In this document: one piece after another, positions 33,696 through 42,041 of the stretch
Layout: each line of letters starts with the position of its first letter
Numbering within the stretch: the first letter of the stretch is position 1
Source of the DNA: Fervidicoccus fontis Kam940
Lineage (GTDB): Archaea; Thermoproteota; Thermoprotei_A; Sulfolobales; Fervidicoccaceae
Reading direction: 5' to 3'
DNA: 64,000 nucleotides
NCBI RefSeq assembly: GCF_000258425.1
Contig: NC_017461.1
Coordinates: 682,001 to 746,000 of the forward strand
Notes under the pieces: model-generated
Told to the model about the DNA's origin: nothing
Seen by the model: the letters and a program-made list of their open reading frames with translations, nothing else
The model's database searches: none
Translations under genes and position numbers: made by a program

Positions 33696-35243
33696 TTATT
33701 CTTCAGCATCTCTGATTCCATATTCTGTAATTGAGAACACTACTTCTCCCTCTGGAAGATGAGGAGCATCAACGACTTTAGCGATCCTCTTATTACCTCT
33801 GCTCTTTCTAAGCTGAACTCTTACGCCAGGAGCATGATAGAGTACGTGCCCCCCTACTGCTTGAGTAGGGTCTCCGTAAAAGACATCAGGTCTTGCCATT
33901 ACCTGATTAGTGATAACAACAGCTATATTATAAATCTCAGCAATTCTCATAAGTTGGTGAAGATGTCTATTTAGCTTCTGCTGCCTCGACGCTAAGTTTT
34001 CTCTTCCAGGATATTCTGCCCTGAAGTGACCTGTTATAGAATCCACTACTACCAATTTTATACCTTTTTCCTGGATCATTTTTGTAACTTCTTCAACTAC
34101 TGCCATTTGATGGTCACTATTTACCGCTCTTATATAAAATATGTTTTCCATAACTTCATCTGGATTTAGCCCTAACGCTCTTGCCATCGCTTCTATTCTC
34201 TCCCACCTAAACGTTCCCTCGCTATCTATATATACCGCCCTGCCTGAAAGCCCTCCCTTATCAGGTGGAAGCTGGACGTTCACTGATAATTGGTGGCTAA
34301 TTTGCGTGTTATGAAGAATAAGCCCAGATGCTGAAAGGAAGTTGTGAGTGCCAGGAACAACTAAGTCATATACAAATCCTTTTCTATTCACTAATTTCTT
34401 TTCAACAATTTTTTCTATATTAAATCTCTCATTAGATTTTTGAGATAATACTCCTGAAGTTTCAAATACTGGCACTTCATCTCCTTCCTTTAGCGTATAG
34501 CTTTTCTTCCAAACAAGTTTTCCTTTGCTACTTACCAAGAAGGGGTGACTTAAAGTAACCTCTATTTTTTCGCCGTTGGAAAGTTTTATCTCTACAAGCT
34601 TTTCGACTTTTTGTTTATATATGTACTCTGCTTCGCTTAACTCCATTCTGTTGCCCGAAAAAGTAATGACTTTATTTTTGTTTAAAAGTGGAACCATGAA
34701 TCCACCGTCATACATTAGCTCTTTTCCTTCGGACGCCTTCATTTCATAAAAGCTTTCTATATCTATTTTTTTCACACTTCCAAAGTCTTCTATTATTACC
34801 TCAGTTTCAGGAGAAAAGCACTTTCCAGTTCCAAATTCGCCGAAAAATTCGGTCATGGTTCTTGTTTCTACTCCTCCTCCAAGAAGGTCATCAAGAGATT
34901 TACTTCCGGTCGTTATCTTCCCTACACTTTGCCTTTCCTTTTTAAGCTCTAACGCTGTCTTAAATCTTATTTCTAGTGCATCCCTTGCAGCTTTTATAGC
35001 CCTCTGTGCTGTGTTAATTGGTATTCCTACCGCAGCGCTTATTTCCTGTGGTGTTGCAACTGCTATTGCTTCAAGAGTTCCATATCCTGCTTCGATCAGC
35101 TTGGTAGCAGTTGCAGGGCCTATACCAGGCAGATCGGTTAAAGTTTTTATAGCATTTATTTCTGATTCGTCCTTTTCTTCATCTTTTTTCTTTTCTTCCT
35201 CCAAATCTTCACTTTCAGAAGTTTTTTGAGATTTGGGTACCAA
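33696..35243 (-). CDS. radA: RadA recombinase with inserted mini-intein
   Basis: The archaeal Rad51/RecA-type strand-exchange protein. The 515-residue precursor is 344 residues after splicing. It has an acidic N-terminus, then a helix-hairpin-helix DNA-binding domain ([18 protein letters not shown], about 37-54), and a polymerisation motif region (about 80-105). The ATPase core has Walker A GEFGTGK (135-141), interrupted directly by the intein, then TQISHQLSV. Walker B is [13 protein letters not shown], and the L2 loop region reads [20 protein letters not shown]. The start is TTG 35243 with GGGAGA upstream. It stands alone, 237 bp beyond rtcB, with its own promoter probable. Confidence 0.95.
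   Translation of the reverse strand: MVPKSQKTSESEDLEEEKKKDEEKDESEINAIKTLTDLPGIGPATATKLIEAGYGTLEAIAVATPQEISAAVGIPINTAQRAIKAARDALEIRFKTALELKKERQSVGKITTGSKSLDDLLGGGVETRTMTEFFGEFGTGKCFSPETEVIIEDFGSVKKIDIESFYEMKASEGKELMYDGGFMVPLLNKNKVITFSGNRMELSEAEYIYKQKVEKLVEIKLSNGEKIEVTLSHPFLVSSKGKLVWKKSYTLKEGDEVPVFETSGVLSQKSNERFNIEKIVEKKLVNRKGFVYDLVVPGTHNFLSASGLILHNTQISHQLSVNVQLPPDKGGLSGRAVYIDSEGTFRWERIEAMARALGLNPDEVMENIFYIRAVNSDHQMAVVEEVTKMIQEKGIKLVVVDSITGHFRAEYPGRENLASRQQKLNRHLHQLMRIAEIYNIAVVITNQVMARPDVFYGDPTQAVGGHVLYHAPGVRVQLRKSRGNKRIAKVVDAPHLPEGEVVFSITEYGIRDAEE
34308..34820 (-). other. 171-residue mini-intein in RadA Walker A
   Basis: Runs from Cys (34818-34820; [10 protein letters not shown]) to Asn (34308-34310; GLILHN), with Thr as the first C-extein residue. 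Block B ([13 protein letters not shown]) and block F ([20 protein letters not shown]) are present and no endonuclease domain remains. It is therefore a splicing-only mini-intein that cannot home by itself. Insertion after GEFGTGK, inside the ATP-binding loop, means unspliced RadA cannot bind ATP. The site and size match the known Pyrococcus horikoshii RadA mini-intein. Confidence 0.92.
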
Positions 35244-35329
35244 AATACTCTCCCTTTTATTAACTTATAATTGATCGAATACTCTTTTTCCTAGTATAAA
35301 TAAATAGTAGTCCGAAAATATTTTTTTCG

Positions 35330-36001
35330 CTAAAATTCAAACGGAAAATCATTCCTCTTATAGACAGCATCGAAAAACATATATTCGTATATAGTGCTGA
35401 GCCTAAATGTCCTCTTAACTTTCTTCAAAGCTTTTTCATCAAGTTCTGAAAAAGTTTCCTCAGCTATTTTGAGTATTCTGTTAACTATATTTTCATATTT
35501 TATGTTAATTGAATAAGTTTCTATCCACTTTTTATAAAGCGGATTTGGAGAAGATTCCTCTGCGAGTTTTTTCCCGACCTCTAAATAAATCCAATAACAA
35601 GGCAGAACTGATGATATACCTATAGGATAATCTTCTAAAACGATAGTCGATATTAGATGATTCGAATATGCCAACGTAACTTGATTCGGTCTCACTTCCT
35701 CTAGTTTCTTTCTATCGATATTCCAAAATGAGAAAAAGCTCTCCTGCATAGCCTTTTCCACTTCATATACTCCAATAGCATCTTCAATAAATGTCTTCTG
35801 CCACTCTTCCTTTGGCATTTTCGATGAAAGTAGAGATAGAGCTTTCGAGTAATTAGTTAGATAAATGTAATCTTGAATTATGTATTCCCTGAAAACTTCT
35901 TCATTTAACGATCCTTCGGAAAGCTCTTTCAAAAATGGATGATTAAGTATTGCTTTAAAAATGTCTTCTATACTATCAAAAAGCATATTGAGAACGGTCA
36001 T
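35330..36001 (-). CDS. tenA: TenA-family thiaminase II-like protein
   Basis: A 223-residue all-helical protein of the TenA/PQQC superfamily. In thiamin salvage TenA hydrolyses degraded thiamin pyrimidines. Conserved parts: FLKELSEGSLNEEVFREYIIQDYIYL near 22-47 (pyrimidine-stacking Tyr/Asp region), VLPCYWIYLEVGKKL near 132-146 with the catalytic cysteine of the TenA_C subtype, and a C-terminal STIYEYMFFDAVY with the paired Glu. It starts at ATG 36001 with GAGGTCGAAAA upstream. It lies next to radA in the same direction, separated by about 85 bp. The substrate is inferred from the family. Confidence 0.85.
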   Translation of the reverse strand: MTVLNMLFDSIEDIFKAILNHPFLKELSEGSLNEEVFREYIIQDYIYLTNYSKALSLLSSKMPKEEWQKTFIEDAIGVYEVEKAMQESFFSFWNIDRKKLEEVRPNQVTLAYSNHLISTIVLEDYPIGISSVLPCYWIYLEVGKKLAEESSPNPLYKKWIETYSINIKYENIVNRILKIAEETFSELDEKALKKVKRTFRLSTIYEYMFFDAVYKRNDFPFEF

Positions 36002-36466
36002 TTTTCGACCTCATAGATAATATTTATCAAGAATTTTATCTTAACTTAAAATATTAAATTAACTGTATTCCAACTAATTTACACTGAAGGCCCTAGCCTT
36101 TCACTGCGAGGAAGAGTCAAATTTTTCAACAAACAAAAACCCTTATTTCTTTGAGATAGGAATAAAAAGTTCACAGCTTCACATAATATATTTTTGCTTT
36201 GATGATAAGGATGATAAATATTGAAATAGCAAATGCTTTGTTAATGATCGAACCTATGGAAAAGATGAAAGACTGACGGCTTAGAGAAAAGATCTGGAGA
36301 GGTTCTTTGACCATTCTTATGTATTTCAATTGAAAGAATGCATTCATGGATATGTACTGGAATCCTATGATCCTGCAGGAAGGAATTAATTATCCTAAAG
36401 AAGAAATTAGGATAATATTAATTGAGATTTTTGGTTCAACATGCTAACTCCAATGAGGTCTTGTAA
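36002..36466. other. Gene-free stretch between tenA and the DMT transporter
   Basis: 465 bp between divergent genes. I inspected it for C/D box RNAs. There is TGATGA near 36200 and CTGA near 36272, but spacing and internal boxes do not fit. No coding frame above noise, no repeat from elsewhere in the window, and no clear fold is seen. It presumably carries both promoters. Confidence 0.4.
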
Positions 36467-37342
36467 ATGAAGGAAGAAGGAAAAGCTTTGGTTTTCTTTT
36501 TAATATATGTGATCGGGAGCGTCCCACTGAATTTTTTCGTAAAAGATCTTCTGGAATATTTTAGCATTGGTTTTTCCCTTTTTATCAGATTCATCATCAT
36601 GCTCTTATTTACAATACTGTTTTCGAAGAAGATCATTTTAAACAAAAATATAGCAGTTCTTTCTTTTTTCGTCTTTTTGAGTACAACGTTGTGGCTATAT
36701 AGCCTCATATATCTTTCTCCAGCAGATTCACTAGTTTTAAGCTATTCTATGCCATTAATTGCATCATTAATTGGAAGAAGGATTTTGAACGAAAAAAGCG
36801 GAGAAATATATGGAGTACTTGTGGCTTTTTTGGGCTATATAGCTTACAGTTATAACTTAATGAAAGGTTTCACATTATACGGAACTGTTCTTTCTTTTAT
36901 AAATGCATTTGCATGGGCTTATTATAGCGTTCTTTATAGAAAACTGAGAACCTTTGATGTATTTGTTCTTAATTCATCAGTTTTCCTTATTTGTTCGTTG
37001 TTCTCCCTCGCTGTACTCCCTTTATATCAGCCTATCATTAAAGCAGGGGCTGATGACAATGTGTTCGCTGATGTTATTTGGTTCGCAACAATTGGAGGAG
37101 CGATTCAATTTCTTTCTTGGAACAGAGTCCTTTCTATATGGTCGGCAAGCAAAGCTACAGTTTTAAGCTATATTGTTCCAATTTTGACTTTTATCATCCA
37201 ATGCTTCTCAAATAAGGAGAGTCCATCGCTTCTTCAAGTAATTGGAATAGCTTTAATAACAATAGGCGTCATTTTAACATTCAGAAACGAATTAAAAAAT
37301 CATTCTAATTCGTCACTAAGCGATGAATCGATAAGCCTTTGA
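36467..37342 (+). CDS. DMT superfamily (EamA-type) transporter
   Basis: A 291-residue membrane protein with about ten hydrophobic helices in two repeats of five, the drug/metabolite transporter layout. EamA-like features: LSPADSLVLSYSMPLIASLIGRRILNEK at the end of the first repeat and SASKATVLSYIVPILTFI, then LQVIGIALITIGVILTF, at the end of the second. The substrate is unknown; relatives export amino acids or metabolites. It starts at ATG 36467. Its last 43 bp overlap the convergent NMN adenylyltransferase gene, so both C-termini share the same DNA on opposite strands. Confidence 0.85.
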   Translation: MKEEGKALVFFLIYVIGSVPLNFFVKDLLEYFSIGFSLFIRFIIMLLFTILFSKKIILNKNIAVLSFFVFLSTTLWLYSLIYLSPADSLVLSYSMPLIASLIGRRILNEKSGEIYGVLVAFLGYIAYSYNLMKGFTLYGTVLSFINAFAWAYYSVLYRKLRTFDVFVLNSSVFLICSLFSLAVLPLYQPIIKAGADDNVFADVIWFATIGGAIQFLSWNRVLSIWSASKATVLSYIVPILTFIIQCFSNKESPSLLQVIGIALITIGVILTFRNELKNHSNSSLSDESISL

Positions 37343-37848
37343 ATGCCGCTGATTTGCTTTATGATTCTCGCTACTGAAGGAGGAACATAGCTTTCCCATT
37401 TCTCTCCACTGAGCATTTTTTTCCTAATTTTCTTGCCACTATATTCTGACCTAAGAAAGAATGGAGGAACTAGAACATCATATCTTTCTTCTTTAGCAAG
37501 TCTTATGACAAGGGGATTTCTAGAGCATACAGCATCAAAAGGAGGTAAGAGGGATTCTAGGTAAGAAATCCATATGCTGTTATACTCTATATCGGGCACA
37601 GGCACTATATAGAATTTGCTCAGATCGAAGCCTTCTTCCTTTAATGCCTCTCTTATCATAACCATCCTCTCTCCTGCAGTAAACGGATTATCGACCATAT
37701 GGCTTTTTTGCGCGCTACCAATTGCAATTATTATTTCATCGCCAAAATTTAGCATCCATTTTATAACTTCTATATGTCCATAGTGAAGTGGTTGAAACCT
37801 TCCTGGAAATAATATTCTATTGTAGCGCTCCTTTATTTCTTCAAACAA
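37300..37848 (-). CDS. nadM: Nicotinamide-nucleotide adenylyltransferase
   Basis: Joins NMN (or its acid form) with ATP to make NAD+ precursor dinucleotide. The 182 residues match archaeal NadM. The nucleotidyltransferase motif is ILFPGRFQPLHYGHIEVIKW (about 12-31). FTAGERMVMIREAL lies near 56-69, and the second motif region is CSRNPLVIRLAK near 107-118, in place of the ISSTxxR-type loop. YSGKKIRKKML near 134-144 completes the site. The start is TTG 37848 after GGTGAAAAGG and overlaps the end of the SAM hydrolase gene by 16 bp. nadE at 7.5 kb would act next. Confidence 0.92.
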   Translation of the reverse strand: MFEEIKERYNRILFPGRFQPLHYGHIEVIKWMLNFGDEIIIAIGSAQKSHMVDNPFTAGERMVMIREALKEEGFDLSKFYIVPVPDIEYNSIWISYLESLLPPFDAVCSRNPLVIRLAKEERYDVLVPPFFLRSEYSGKKIRKKMLSGEKWESYVPPSVARIIKQISGIQRLIDSSLSDELE

Positions 37849-38645
37849 ACCTTTTCACCAATTTTAAATCCATAATCTGCGAATAAATTACCCTTGTTCT
37901 TTGCAAGCTCCAGGAATCCAAAGCTGTTTTCATAAATTGCAAGTTCATTTTCTTCTAATAAGCTAAAAGTAGGAACATTCTTAAAAATATATTTCTTGTT
38001 ATCGCTTTTCTTCAGCACTTCTACGTCTTTTCCCATAATGCTGAGGATCTTTCCCTTAGAAGAGAGAACTACATTTCCAAAAACGTCCTTGTGAATAATC
38101 TCAAAACAGATATAAGCACCGTCCTTTTGCATCTTAATAAGGCTAAGCTTAGAAAGGGATTCCAAATTGAGCGGATCACCGAAAAATCCAGGATCCCCGT
38201 TTTTAGCAAGCCTAGCCGCTATTGGCGCAAACACATCTCTGCCGTGAAATGTAGAAGATATGTTACGCAGGTCGCTCTTTTCAATAGAGATTGAATAGGC
38301 TTCTGCTTGAGAGAAATTCTCCTCTATAATAGGCCAAAATATCCCATTATCCGGACCAACAAAAAACCAGTCTCCTGCTTTTACTATTAAAGCCTTCCTA
38401 TCACTTCCTACCCCTGGATCGATTACTGCTAAGAAGACCGTTCCACTGGGGAAATATTTATAGGAAGTGTAAAGAAGATATGAACCACTAATAATAGAAA
38501 ACGGGAGGACATTATTAGAAATATCTAATGTTTTTACCCTTCTATTTTCCTTCATTATTACCGCTTTCATTACTGCGACATAATTGTCGATATCCCCAAA
38601 GTCTGTTAATATTGCAATTAAGCCTTCTTCATAACTTCTCTCCAT
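37833..38645 (-). CDS. SAM hydrolase (SAM hydroxide adenosyltransferase, DUF62)
   Basis: A 270-residue member of the fluorinase/chlorinase-like family whose archaeal members split S-adenosylmethionine to adenosine and methionine with water. Signature pieces: LTDFGDIDNYVAVMKAVI (about 13-30), FLAVIDPGVGSDRKALIV (about 71-88), FFVGPDNGIFWPI (about 94-106) and STFHGRDVFAPIAARLA (about 130-146). These match the hydroxide-activating Asp/Arg/His set. It starts at ATG 38645 and overlaps nadM by 16 bp. The pairing puts SAM breakdown and NAD synthesis, both adenosine-nucleotide steps, in one transcript. Confidence 0.9.
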   Translation of the reverse strand: MERSYEEGLIAILTDFGDIDNYVAVMKAVIMKENRRVKTLDISNNVLPFSIISGSYLLYTSYKYFPSGTVFLAVIDPGVGSDRKALIVKAGDWFFVGPDNGIFWPIIEENFSQAEAYSISIEKSDLRNISSTFHGRDVFAPIAARLAKNGDPGFFGDPLNLESLSKLSLIKMQKDGAYICFEIIHKDVFGNVVLSSKGKILSIMGKDVEVLKKSDNKKYIFKNVPTFSLLEENELAIYENSFGFLELAKNKGNLFADYGFKIGEKVCLKK

Positions 38646-39182
38646 GCTTCCTACCTATTGTATGGTTTTCAATATAATGGATTTTTTTTATTATTAGCTT
38701 AAAGATATTTTTACCGTTTATATTTAAAATTGTCTTTTAAAAAGTATATCGGAGAAATATTATTGATATATAAAAAACATCCAAATCTATATAATTGATT
38801 AAGCAAGCAGATATTTTTATGATTTAAACTGTAATATAATCACTATATGTTCATTCTCCTATCCATATTACCTTATTCAAATTTTGGATTCATTTTAGAG
38901 AAATGGGCATAAATTTTTCTCATCTATTTGGGCTTGCATCTTTCACTTGCAGATAAGTGGGGAAGATCGAAATCCCACATTAGTTTTTTATGAGATTTAC
39001 TTTTTTGGGCTATGGACTAAACTTCGTGTTTAGCTAAAATAGTTAATGTTAGGGATCCCTCACTGCATATAACGTCTTAAAGATATTTAAATATCAAATC
39101 CACTATAAAATAGTGAAATCTTCAATTGTAAAAAGGATATATTATTTTAGTTAATTCATATAAATCATAATGGTGAACTTAA
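38646..39182. other. Gene-free stretch with a small hairpin
   Basis: 537 bp between divergent genes. A perfect small hairpin, CTAAAC-TTCGT-GTTTAG, lies at about 39018-39034 in a locally less AT-rich patch (38900-39060). The patch 38930-38990 (GCTTGCATCTTTCACTTGCAGATAAG and GGGGAAGATCGAAATCCCAC) may fold too, but I cannot assign it to an RNA family. TATA-like sequence near 39090-39110 (CTATAAAATAG) fits a promoter for the gene at 39183. Confidence 0.4.
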
Positions 39183-39590
39183 GTGCCGATGGTTCAAATT
39201 AGCACGGAAAGAATTAGCGCAGAAAAAGTATCTGAAATCCCACCGCCTATGATGAGATATAATACACAGCTCAACGTAACAAAAATAAGCGAGGATCCTC
39301 ATACTGGCATTGGAGCTTATGAATTTAGGATCTCCCTCCTCTCGGATCCTATGGTAGTAAATATAGTTATTACCGGAAAAGTTAGAATACAAGCACAAAA
39401 CCAAGATGAAATAAAAGAAATATTTACAAAAAAGAGCAATGAAGAAAGAGCTAACTTTGTTGCCGGATTAGTACTTCCTCATCTTATGGGAACTTTAATT
39501 TTGATCTCAAGGGAGTTGCAAGTCCCTCCACCTCTTCCAATGGCACCTCCACCTCCTCAAAAAACTAAAGAAGATTTTCATTCAATTTGA
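39183..39590 (+). CDS. Uncharacterised protein, possibly SecB-like, with Pro-rich tail
   Basis: A 135-residue protein. A beta-rich core contains IGAYEFRISLLSDPMVVNIVITGKVRIQ, then a helix NEERANFVAGLVLPHLMGTLILISREL, and a tail VPPPLPMAPPPPQKTK. The order of strands followed by a helix and proline-rich end recalls SecB-type export chaperones, but similarity is only impressionistic. GTG 39183 has GGTGA seven bases upstream. The ThrRS editing protein begins 13 bp downstream with its own ribosome site, so they form an operon. It may help fold or bind that partner; this is unproven. Confidence 0.5.
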   Translation: MPMVQISTERISAEKVSEIPPPMMRYNTQLNVTKISEDPHTGIGAYEFRISLLSDPMVVNIVITGKVRIQAQNQDEIKEIFTKKSNEERANFVAGLVLPHLMGTLILISRELQVPPPLPMAPPPPQKTKEDFHSI

Positions 39591-39603
39591 AGTGGGAGAA
39601 AAT

Positions 39604-40803
39604 ATGAGGATTTTGCAGATTCATGCGAAAAAGTTTTCTTTTAGAACAGTTTCGGAAGCGCTACAGAAGAAAGATGAGACACCCATACACGAACTTAGCA
39701 AAGAAAATGTCCTTGTTGCTTTTATAAGTGTAGAAAGAGGAGACGACGAAAAGGTAATAGAAAATGCGACAGAATCTATAGCCGAACATGCAAAAAAAGT
39801 CAATGCTAATAGCATTATCATTTATCCATATGCTCACTTATCTAGCAATTTAGAAAAGCCTGACCAGTCTATAAAAATTTTAGATGAGCTTAGCGAAAGG
39901 TTAAAAGATAAAAAACTGGAAGTGGCTAGAGCTCCTTTCGGCTGGTATAAGGAATTTGAGCTTTCGTCCTTTGGACATCCTCTTGCAGAACTGTCAAGAG
40001 AGTTCTCTTCTGCGGTATCGCTTCAAATTAAGCTATCAAAAAACTCATATGATAAGCTTGTCAACGACTATCTCAAGAGGTTTGGCTTTGAGGTTTATTC
40101 CAATGGATTTAACATAAAAGAACCTTGGGACAGCTTAGTTAAAGAGTTCTGTATGCTCAAAGCTGAAAACGAATTTTATGAAACCCTGAATGGAGTCACT
40201 TTAAAAGAAGGAAGCAGAAGTTTTTTCAAAGCGAAAATATTGCCAGGAAACAACGAGATCTTTGACTGCACAATGGATATAGACTTTTCTATTATTAGGA
40301 ATAACATTAAGAATTTGAAACTTGAAAATGAGGAGGGCATTGCTTTTTACAGAAGTGAAAATGTGGACTCAATACCAGTAGCAACAATCATTAATAATAG
40401 ATATTTCCCTTTCTTCAACGGAAGCCTCTTTTCCCTTATACTAGATAGATTAATAGAACTCGAGGAAAAGAAAGCACTAAGTCCATATTTACCTATGCTA
40501 TTTTCACCATATCAAAGCGTAATTCTTAAGGTTGGAAACGTAAATGAAGAAAAGATAATAGAAGTAAAAAGACTGCTAGAATCGATAGGCCTTAAAAGGG
40601 TGTATCTAGATCTCAGCAATGAAAAGATTGGTAGCAAATTACGAAAATGGGGGATGAAGTGGGTTCCACTGGTTTTTATCTATGGAGAAAGAGAGGAGGA
40701 AACTAATACTATAATTTTAAGGGAAAGAAAAACCAATGTACAATATACTATCTCTTTAAGTGAGTTAGAAGGTGCAGTAAAGAAATTTTTAGAAACCCAA
40801 TAA
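39604..40803 (+). CDS. Free-standing ThrRS editing protein (ThrRS-ed)
   Basis: A 399-residue threonyl-tRNA synthetase paralogue without a catalytic core. Residues 1-140 form the archaeal N-terminal editing domain, related to D-aminoacyl-tRNA deacylase: MRILQIHAKKFSFRT, IIIYPYAHLSSNLEKP and RAPFGWYKEFELSSFGHPLAELSR are its landmarks. The last 110 residues resemble the class II anticodon-binding domain. The middle lacks class II motifs 1-3. Some crenarchaea split ThrRS into a catalytic and an editing protein, the latter clearing Ser-tRNA(Thr). GTGGGAG at 39592-39598 is the ribosome site for ATG 39604. A separate catalytic ThrRS must exist elsewhere in the genome. Confidence 0.85.
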   Translation: MRILQIHAKKFSFRTVSEALQKKDETPIHELSKENVLVAFISVERGDDEKVIENATESIAEHAKKVNANSIIIYPYAHLSSNLEKPDQSIKILDELSERLKDKKLEVARAPFGWYKEFELSSFGHPLAELSREFSSAVSLQIKLSKNSYDKLVNDYLKRFGFEVYSNGFNIKEPWDSLVKEFCMLKAENEFYETLNGVTLKEGSRSFFKAKILPGNNEIFDCTMDIDFSIIRNNIKNLKLENEEGIAFYRSENVDSIPVATIINNRYFPFFNGSLFSLILDRLIELEEKKALSPYLPMLFSPYQSVILKVGNVNEEKIIEVKRLLESIGLKRVYLDLSNEKIGSKLRKWGMKWVPLVFIYGEREEETNTIILRERKTNVQYTISLSELEGAVKKFLETQ

Positions 40804-40815
40804 AATATGAATATA

Positions 40816-40878
40816 AAAAATGATGTGAAAATAGCAGCGGAGGATTTTCCGATGAAGATGTGAACCTCCACTGATTTT
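40816..40878 (+). ncRNA. Candidate C/D box sRNA
   Basis: Boxes in order: C ATGATGT (40820-40826), 11-nt guide, D' CGGA (40838-40841), 8-nt spacer, C' CGATGAA (40850-40856), 14-nt guide GATGTGAACCTCCA, and D CTGA (40871-40874). A-rich sequence before C and T-rich sequence after D can pair as a terminal stem. Length and spacing suit archaeal methylation-guide RNAs. C, C' and D' deviate by one base each from consensus. Targets would be complementary to the guides, probably rRNA or tRNA. Confidence 0.45.
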
Positions 40879-41097
40879 TAAATTATAGTAATTCATAAAT
40901 GCATATATGCTTTTTACGTGTTCATGTCAAACAAAAATATAGAATATAAAGCTATAGTCTTCCATCCGTTCCCCAAAAGGAGATATTTTGATTATATATT
41001 GAATACTTTGTTTTGTTCTAACTTTTTGTTGAAAAATTTCTTTTTGTCCAAAAAATTATAAAATTCCTAGATATTTTTACTAGAAGGAGGATGAACC

Positions 41098-41997
41098 TTG
41101 ACTAAAGCTAGAGAGTTATTTACTTATGCAAGGCCTTGGTCCTTTCCTATGACGATTATTGCTATATCTTTCGGAGTATTCTATGCGCTTTTAAAAGGTT
41201 TTTCGCCCGATATTTTATTAAAATCGTTGATCGTTATCCTGGGAGGTATACTCTTTCATGCTTCTGCTAATCTTTGGAATGATTATTATGATTATAAAAG
41301 AGGAGTAGACATAAAAGAAGCACCAACCAACATTTATAGAAAGCATCCAATCCTTTCTAATAGTATTAGTTCACAAGGAATTTTTATATATGCTTCATTA
41401 TCCGCTATTGTAGGTGTTTTGCTCGGAATTCTTATATATATATTTTGGGGCAATATTTGGGGTATAATTTTTGGAATAATTGGTCCTTTTCTAAGCTTCA
41501 TGTACACAGGTTCAAAGTTTGCGTTAAAATATCTCTCATTAGGTGAGCTTGAAGCATTCATTGCATATGGCTTTCTTTTTTCTATCGGAAGCTATGCGAT
41601 AATTACAGGTGACTTAACCTTTAGACCAGCAATTTTTTCGATACCGTATGGGTTTCTCGTTGCCGCTGTATTAACTGCAAATAATACTAGAGATATAGAC
41701 TTCGATCTATCAAGGGGAGCGAAAACTTTATCGGTAAGGATTGGGAAAAAGCTCTCATTAATTCTTCTTGAATGTGAATTAACTCTTCCTTACATTTTAA
41801 CATTGATCCTTGTTTTTATGAAAATTTTTCCGGTATGGGTCATAATTTCACTTGCAAGCTTATACAGAGCGCTAAAAACTATAAAGAATTTTAAAGAGAA
41901 AGTACCTAGCAATGCGGATCCCTTGTTAGCAAAAATAACATTAGAATTTGGTTTATTGTTTTTAATAGGACTTGCAATTAGCTTACTAATCTTGTAA
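41098..41997 (+). CDS. UbiA-family prenyltransferase, MenA-like
   Basis: A 299-residue membrane enzyme with eight or nine helices that attaches a prenyl chain to an aromatic acceptor. The first Asp-rich motif is ANLWNDYYDYKRGVD (about 57-71) and the second is NNTRDIDFDLSRGAKTL (about 194-210); together they bind the Mg-diphosphate. The pattern resembles MenA and archaeal quinone or lipid prenyltransferases more than geranylgeranylglyceryl-phosphate enzymes. The start is TTG 41098 with a strong GGAGGAT site; the overlapping ATG 41090 is out of frame. It stands alone. Together with ubiX at 21.2 kb it hints at quinone metabolism. Confidence 0.8.
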   Translation: MTKARELFTYARPWSFPMTIIAISFGVFYALLKGFSPDILLKSLIVILGGILFHASANLWNDYYDYKRGVDIKEAPTNIYRKHPILSNSISSQGIFIYASLSAIVGVLLGILIYIFWGNIWGIIFGIIGPFLSFMYTGSKFALKYLSLGELEAFIAYGFLFSIGSYAIITGDLTFRPAIFSIPYGFLVAAVLTANNTRDIDFDLSRGAKTLSVRIGKKLSLILLECELTLPYILTLILVFMKIFPVWVIISLASLYRALKTIKNFKEKVPSNADPLLAKITLEFGLLFLIGLAISLLIL

Positions 41998-42041
41998 CGT
42001 TTAAGGAGTAAAAGCTAGCAATAAAGAAAAACTCAAGTAAG

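Noticed and set aside
36190-36280. C/D box sRNA
   Set aside because: TGATGA and CTGA occur about 70 nt apart, but there is no purine before the C box, no acceptable D'/C' pair and no terminal stem.
37300-37342. Frameshift or lost stop at the EamA/nadM overlap
   Set aside because: Both proteins end at plausible family lengths and a short convergent overlap occurs elsewhere in this compact genome, so an error is not required.
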